7,711 nt of DNA from JAVBNJ01 sp031551625. GTDB taxonomy: Bacteria; Bacteroidota; Bacteroidia; Bacteroidales; UBA932. The stretch covers positions 1 through 7,711 of the forward strand of contig JAVBNJ010000005.1 of assembly GCA_031551625.1 (NCBI GenBank), written 5' to 3'. The translations under genes were made by a program, and so were the position numbers. Shown piece after piece: positions 4,635 to 7,711 of the stretch. Each line of letters begins with the position of its first letter. Position 1 is the first letter of the stretch. The notes below the pieces were generated by a model. That model was not told the origin of the DNA, did no database searches, and saw only the letters and a list, made by a program, of their open reading frames with translations.

Positions 4635-6929
4635 ATGGCTAGTAAATCGGACAACGGTTTACCTAGCCTCTCAACTATTTTTGCCGTATCATCGCGCCCT
4701 TGGTGGGAAAAACTATTCTTTCCGCAACGAGCTCGGAACCGCATAGCTAAACGGCTGCTGCGTGTTTTCGAGATCGGTTTGCATCGTAGTTTCACAGCCT
4801 ACCAAATGGCGCACGATATGGGCATGGACGATATTTCGGGCCAGTGCTTGGTTGACGAGGCTATACGCTATCTTCTGCTGAAAGGATATATTGAGCAGTC
4901 CGCTCCTGGACAGTTCCGTTTACGCGACTATTGTAGTGTAACGGGTGTTGTTGATTTGATTACAACGCCCGGGAAGGCTATATTAGTATCCGGTGGTGCT
5001 AAACAACCCATTTACATTGCACCGGAATTCCTGAACGGGGCTTCGCATGGCGATACTGTTATGGCGCACATTCGCCAAAGAGTTAAAAAATCTTTGGAGG
5101 CAGAAGTAGTTCGCGTAACAAGATTTGCACAACGCCGCATGGTTGGGAACCTTGAGGTATTGGCGAACAGGGCTTATTTTATGCCTGACAATGTCGAACT
5201 TTTCCGCGACATCGAAATACCGTTAAACGGCTTAAATGGTGCTGAAAACGGCGACCGTGTTATTGTCCGCATCACCAGCGGCGGCGAAACGCTCAAAGGA
5301 AAAATCGATGAAAATCACAGCCGCGTAATCATCAACAAAGACAAGGATTCTAAAGGACGAAAGAAAAATGCATATCCTAAAGAAAAAATAACGGCAAAGG
5401 TAGCAAAAGTGCTGGGCGAAAGCGGCAGCAAGCTCACTGAACATATCTCTCAACTCGAAACAAGCGGATTCAGCCACTCGTTTAGCGATGATGAATTGCT
5501 GGAGTCGACCACCATCAACGCCGGAATAACCCCTACCGAAATTTCCAAACGTGTCGACATGCGCGGGGTTACCACCTTTACCATCGACCCTGCCGGCACG
5601 CGCGATGTAGACGACGCGCTCTCCATCCGCCCGCTCGAAGAGGGAAAGTGGGAAGTGGGCATTCATATTGCAGACGTTACACATTATATAAAAGCAGGCT
5701 CGTTGCTTGACCGCAATGCTTACCGCCGCGCTACCTCCATTTATTTCCCTGACCATGTGTTGCCGCTCTTCCCCGAGCGTATCAACAAGCTGTGCTCACT
5801 GTCGCCTAATGTGGACAGCCTTGCTTTTTCAGTACTTATAGAAATAGACAGTAAAGGTAAGATTCTCAAACGCCGTATTGCAAAAACCATTATCCATTCG
5901 CAACGTCAATTCACCTACGACGAGGCACAACTACTGATTGACGGGCTCTCCGGAAATTTCTCCGAAGAATTGTGCACACTCAACAAGCTGGCGGTAAACC
6001 TGCGCGCTGCACGCATAGCCAACGGTGCGATCACATTCAACAACCGCAACCAATTGCGTTTCGAGTTCGACGCAATGGGTGTTACTACCAACGTTACTAT
6101 GCACAAGCGTTGCGAGTCAATGAAACTCATCGAAGAATTCATGTTGTTGGCTAACCGCATGGTGGCCGAAATGATGGCCGAACGCAATAAAACATTTATA
6201 TACCGCACACACGGCAAGCCGTTCATCAAAATGTACGACGAGTTGCGCCGCGTGGCTGCCAATTATGGCTACTGCATTAAAAGCGGATCGCCACACGGCA
6301 TTGCCAAAGAGCTTAGCAAATTCCTGCAGCAAACCGAAGGCCGCAAAGAAGAATCATTGTTTACCAGCCTTGCCATCCGTTCGATGGATCGTGCTAAATA
6401 CAGCATACAGCCCCGCAGCCACTTTGCCTTGTCTTTCGAGCATTATACGCATTTCACGTCGCCCATCCGCCGTTATATAGATATGGTAGTACACCGGATG
6501 CTGGTAAAAGAATTTATCGACTACACGGAACAAACAGGCATTGTGCAGTTTGAAACAGCTTGCAACCATTTCAACTACATGAAAGAAAAAGGCAAGGCGT
6601 TACAGGAAAGCGCCGAACAGCAAAAATGCGCCGAGTTCCTCTCCCGCCACATCGGAGAAACCTTTGAAGGTATCATCGTAAATGTAACGCATACCATGCT
6701 GGCCGTGCAACTCGACAGCAATGGCGCCACAGGACGTGTCATGCTACGCACATTGTACGACGATCTTTACAATCTCGACGAAGAAACATACGTAGTAACC
6801 GGCGCAGAAAACGGCAATACGTACCGTATCGGTGAAAAGGTACGTGTAAATGTAGCCAATATAGATATCAACCGTGGCATCATTGATTTTACGGTAATAG
6901 AAAAAATAAAAAAGACAAAAGGTAGTTAG
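4635..6929 (+). CDS. rnr: Ribonuclease R (3'-5' exoribonuclease, RNB family)
   Basis: This 764-residue cytoplasmic hydrolytic exoribonuclease degrades structured RNA from the 3' end, releasing nucleoside monophosphates; in other bacteria it acts in mRNA decay and rRNA/tmRNA quality control. In order: a winged-helix-like N-terminal region (about 38-98), cold-shock domains (about 100-290), the RNB catalytic domain (about 308-640) and an S1 domain (about 672-757). The catalytic motif TIDPAGTRDVDDALS supplies four acidic residues, D318, D324, D326 and D327, with the canonical 6-2-1 spacing. HIADVTHYI (344-352), LAFSVLIEID (396-405), MKLIEEFMLLANR (496-508) and HFTSPIRRYIDMVVHR (606-621) are further RNB hallmarks. 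The tail is short and basic (IEKIKKTKGS), unlike the long Lys-rich tail of E. coli RNase R. The start at 4635 has no Shine-Dalgarno but gives a full N-terminal domain. No hairpin terminator follows the stop. Confidence 0.95.
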   Translation: MASKSDNGLPSLSTIFAVSSRPWWEKLFFPQRARNRIAKRLLRVFEIGLHRSFTAYQMAHDMGMDDISGQCLVDEAIRYLLLKGYIEQSAPGQFRLRDYCSVTGVVDLITTPGKAILVSGGAKQPIYIAPEFLNGASHGDTVMAHIRQRVKKSLEAEVVRVTRFAQRRMVGNLEVLANRAYFMPDNVELFRDIEIPLNGLNGAENGDRVIVRITSGGETLKGKIDENHSRVIINKDKDSKGRKKNAYPKEKITAKVAKVLGESGSKLTEHISQLETSGFSHSFSDDELLESTTINAGITPTEISKRVDMRGVTTFTIDPAGTRDVDDALSIRPLEEGKWEVGIHIADVTHYIKAGSLLDRNAYRRATSIYFPDHVLPLFPERINKLCSLSPNVDSLAFSVLIEIDSKGKILKRRIAKTIIHSQRQFTYDEAQLLIDGLSGNFSEELCTLNKLAVNLRAARIANGAITFNNRNQLRFEFDAMGVTTNVTMHKRCESMKLIEEFMLLANRMVAEMMAERNKTFIYRTHGKPFIKMYDELRRVAANYGYCIKSGSPHGIAKELSKFLQQTEGRKEESLFTSLAIRSMDRAKYSIQPRSHFALSFEHYTHFTSPIRRYIDMVVHRMLVKEFIDYTEQTGIVQFETACNHFNYMKEKGKALQESAEQQKCAEFLSRHIGETFEGIIVNVTHTMLAVQLDSNGATGRVMLRTLYDDLYNLDEETYVVTGAENGNTYRIGEKVRVNVANIDINRGIIDFTVIEKIKKTKGS

Positions 6930-6934
6930 AAGTT

Positions 6935-7005
6935 GTGTTTGTTGTTAAACTAAAATTTGTGTGAATTTATGAAATTTACTGACCGTGTTTGTTGTTAAAC
7001 TAAAA
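6935..7005. repeat. 21-base perfect direct repeat, two copies 50 bases apart
   Basis: The identical 21-base sequence beginning GTGTTTGTTGTTAAAC occurs at 6935-6955 and 6985-7005. Both copies are followed by TTTGTGT (one extra G in the second) and later by similar ATTTATG(A/G) text, which suggests a tandem duplication of about 50 bases that has since diverged. It lies in the spacer just after rnr. It could be a regulator-binding site, a decayed duplication, or part of a 3' UTR. Confidence 0.7.
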
Positions 7006-7016
7006 GTTTGTGTTTG

Positions 7017-7114
7017 TTAAAATAATTTATGGACTATGAAAAGAAAATACTATCACTCCATCCGCGACCCGCCGCGCATGGTAAAACAATAGAAAAATAA
7101 TTAAAATAATTTAT
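7017..7114. repeat. 14-base direct repeat upstream of two start codons
   Basis: TTAAAATAATTTAT occurs at 7017-7030 and 7101-7114. The first copy ends 5 bases before an ATG at 7036 (and overlaps another at 7029). The second ends 16 bases before the ATG at 7131. A/T-rich sequence like this can favour translation initiation in Bacteroidota. A chance repeat in low-complexity DNA is possible. Confidence 0.5.
7036..7092 (+). CDS. Possible 18-codon small ORF (MKRKYYHSIRDPPRMVKQ)
   Basis: ATG AAA AGA begins a short, very basic frame behind an A/T-rich stretch and stops with TAG. The stretch is locally more G/C-rich than its flanks (CCATCCGCGACCCGCCGCGC), which stands out in this spacer. An overlapping 23-codon frame (7029-7100, start MDYEKK) uses the same bases, so the correct frame cannot be chosen. 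A structured RNA or chance is equally possible. Confidence 0.18.
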   Translation: MKRKYYHSIRDPPRMVKQ

Positions 7115-7130
7115 TAACTAAAAAATTAGT

Positions 7131-7382
7131 ATGAAAGTAATTTTTACCTATACACGCAAGTGTACAATCAACGTCGATGCATCTATTACATTAGATGAAC
7201 TGATGGAGTTATGCTCCAGCTATCCGCGTATCCTCGAGGATAGCATGAGTTACGAGGAGGATCTCGATAACCACGATGCCGTACAATCTATTATCGATGA
7301 AGCGGCAGGCATTAGCCCCATCAGCATCTACGACGACTATGAGAAAGGTGAGAAGTTGCTTACTACCATAAATCCTTCGTAA
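7131..7382 (+). CDS. Small acidic protein of unknown function
   Basis: This 83-residue protein has 17 Asp/Glu against 6 Lys/Arg. It begins with a probable beta strand (MKVIFTYTRKCTINV), followed by a helix (TLDELMELCSSY), an acidic stretch with SYEEDLDNHDAVQSIIDEA (40-58) and a C-terminal SIYDDYEKGEKLL. There is no signal peptide, membrane segment or recognised motif. C11 and C28 are the only cysteines. Codon use looks normal and the frame is compact, which supports a real gene. It follows rnr by about 200 bases in the same direction, behind an A/T-rich start region (ACTAAAAAATTAGT) without Shine-Dalgarno. It might be co-transcribed with rnr or have its own promoter; no clear TAnnTTTG is seen. 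Function is unknown. Confidence 0.65.
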   Translation: MKVIFTYTRKCTINVDASITLDELMELCSSYPRILEDSMSYEEDLDNHDAVQSIIDEAAGISPISIYDDYEKGEKLLTTINPS

Positions 7383-7388
7383 GCAAGT

Positions 7389-7448
7389 ATGAGTAGCAAT
7401 ATTCATAAGTCCGCCCGCGGGCCACCAAACAAGTATTTTGCTTCATAA
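7389..7448 (+). CDS. Possible 19-codon ORF (MSSNIHKSARGPPNKYFAS)
   Basis: It starts six bases after the stop of the acidic-protein gene and in the same frame, and ends at TAA 7446-7448. The region overlaps the long open frame without a start at 7409-7684, so this could be the 5' part of a frameshifted gene, or chance. Confidence 0.15.
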   Translation: MSSNIHKSARGPPNKYFAS

Positions 7449-7469
7449 ATAAAAAACTTTGGGCGGCTT
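7407..7469. repeat. Inverted repeat after the acidic-protein gene
   Basis: AAG-T-CCGCCC (7407-7416) pairs with GGGCGGCTT (7461-7469), leaving one bulged base and a loop of 44 bases. The left arm also starts an independent 10-base palindrome, GCCCGCGGGC (7413-7422). There is no T-run after the right arm, so it is a poor intrinsic terminator. Confidence 0.35.
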
Positions 7470-7684
7470 GTCTAATACCGTTTTATGATAGGTTACGGGA
7501 ACAACAAGCACGCCCTTTTATTTTGTATATAGTACCAAGCAAGCCTCGCGATAGATTATTTTACAGTCAAGAAAAAGAAGTGATTAAATATGTAGAGGAA
7601 GGGCAATTACTTTCCGATGCAGAATTTACTAAAAATATTTTCCATAATTTGTTTGGTGGGTGTTTGGGGGGGGGTGGTTCGTGA
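7409..7684 (+). pseudogene. Open frame without a start codon; possible gene fragment or frameshifted gene
   Basis: After an in-frame TAA at 7406-7408 the frame stays open for 91 codons to TGA at 7682-7684 but contains no ATG. Its middle reads like genuine protein (LWAACLIPFYDRLREQQARP, then RDRLFYSQEKEVIKYVEEGQ and LLSDAEFTKNIFHNLF), with helix-like amphipathic character and no low-complexity bias. From about 7651 on it runs into the G/T-only tail, so the true C-terminus is not visible. It may be a gene whose start was lost by a frameshift or indel, or a gene cut off by the end of a contig. I do not recognise the family. The alternative is a chance open frame in 330 bases that otherwise hold no gene. 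Confidence 0.3.
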
Positions 7685-7711
7685 GTTGTTGTGTGGTTGG
7701 GGGTTGTGTTG
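7651..7711. other. G/T-only low-complexity tail, probable sequence artefact
   Basis: The last 61 bases are almost only G and T, including nine consecutive G (7666-7674) and repeated TGTTG/GGTTG text. There are just two bases that are neither G nor T: C at 7680 and A at 7684. This is unlike everything before it and resembles low-quality read ends (poly-G drift) kept at a contig end. Confidence 0.6.

Noticed and set aside
5232..5756. 174-codon minus-strand frame inside rnr
   Set aside because: It lies wholly antisense to the conserved cold-shock and catalytic regions of RNase R, has no promoter signal, and its composition is that of a shadow frame.
6935..7005. CRISPR-like repeat pair
   Set aside because: There are only two copies of a non-palindromic 21-mer with a 29-base spacer, no further units and no cas genes nearby.

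Overview
The window looks like a chromosomal segment of a Bacteroidota (Bacteroidetes) bacterium. Three things suggest this. Start codons lack Shine-Dalgarno sequences and sit behind A/T-rich leaders. Promoters show the Bacteroidota TAnnTTTG type of -7 element (before rnpB, before the secreted-protein gene and, in near-consensus form, before rnr). The first gene ends in a gliding-motility/type IX secretion-like C-terminal Ig domain. No mobile element, CRISPR array, tRNA or rRNA operon is visible.

Layout. Bases 1-339 are the 3' end of a surface-protein gene, followed after 14 bases by a full-length bifunctional (p)ppGpp synthetase/hydrolase of the RelA/SpoT family (354-2600). Converging on it, only 9 bases away, is a gene for an unrecognised secreted protein with eight cysteines in its mature part (2610-3581, minus strand), more A/T-rich than its neighbours. 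A promoter then drives rnpB, the RNase P RNA (about 3794-4113), which ends in a hairpin terminator (4123-4176). A 77-residue basic protein with a predicted ribbon-helix-helix fold (4192-4425) follows at once. A promoter and a 138-base leader come next; the leader holds a possible 31-codon upstream ORF and two stem-loops. It leads into the gene for an RNase R-type exoribonuclease (4635-6929). Downstream is a 200-base spacer with a 21-base direct repeat and a 14-base direct repeat, then a small acidic unknown protein (7131-7382). The last 330 bases hold an open frame without a start codon and a G/T-only tail that looks like a sequence artefact.

How the genes relate. The centre has an RNA-metabolism theme: RNase P RNA (tRNA 5' maturation) next to RNase R (3'-5' decay of structured RNA), with a small putative DNA-binding protein between them. 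The (p)ppGpp enzyme adds stringent-response control, but nothing in the sequence ties it directly to the others. The window is mostly core housekeeping. The most interesting candidates are the structured rnr leader, the repeat-bearing spacer after rnr, and the secreted cysteine-rich protein. I see no clear new multi-gene system.
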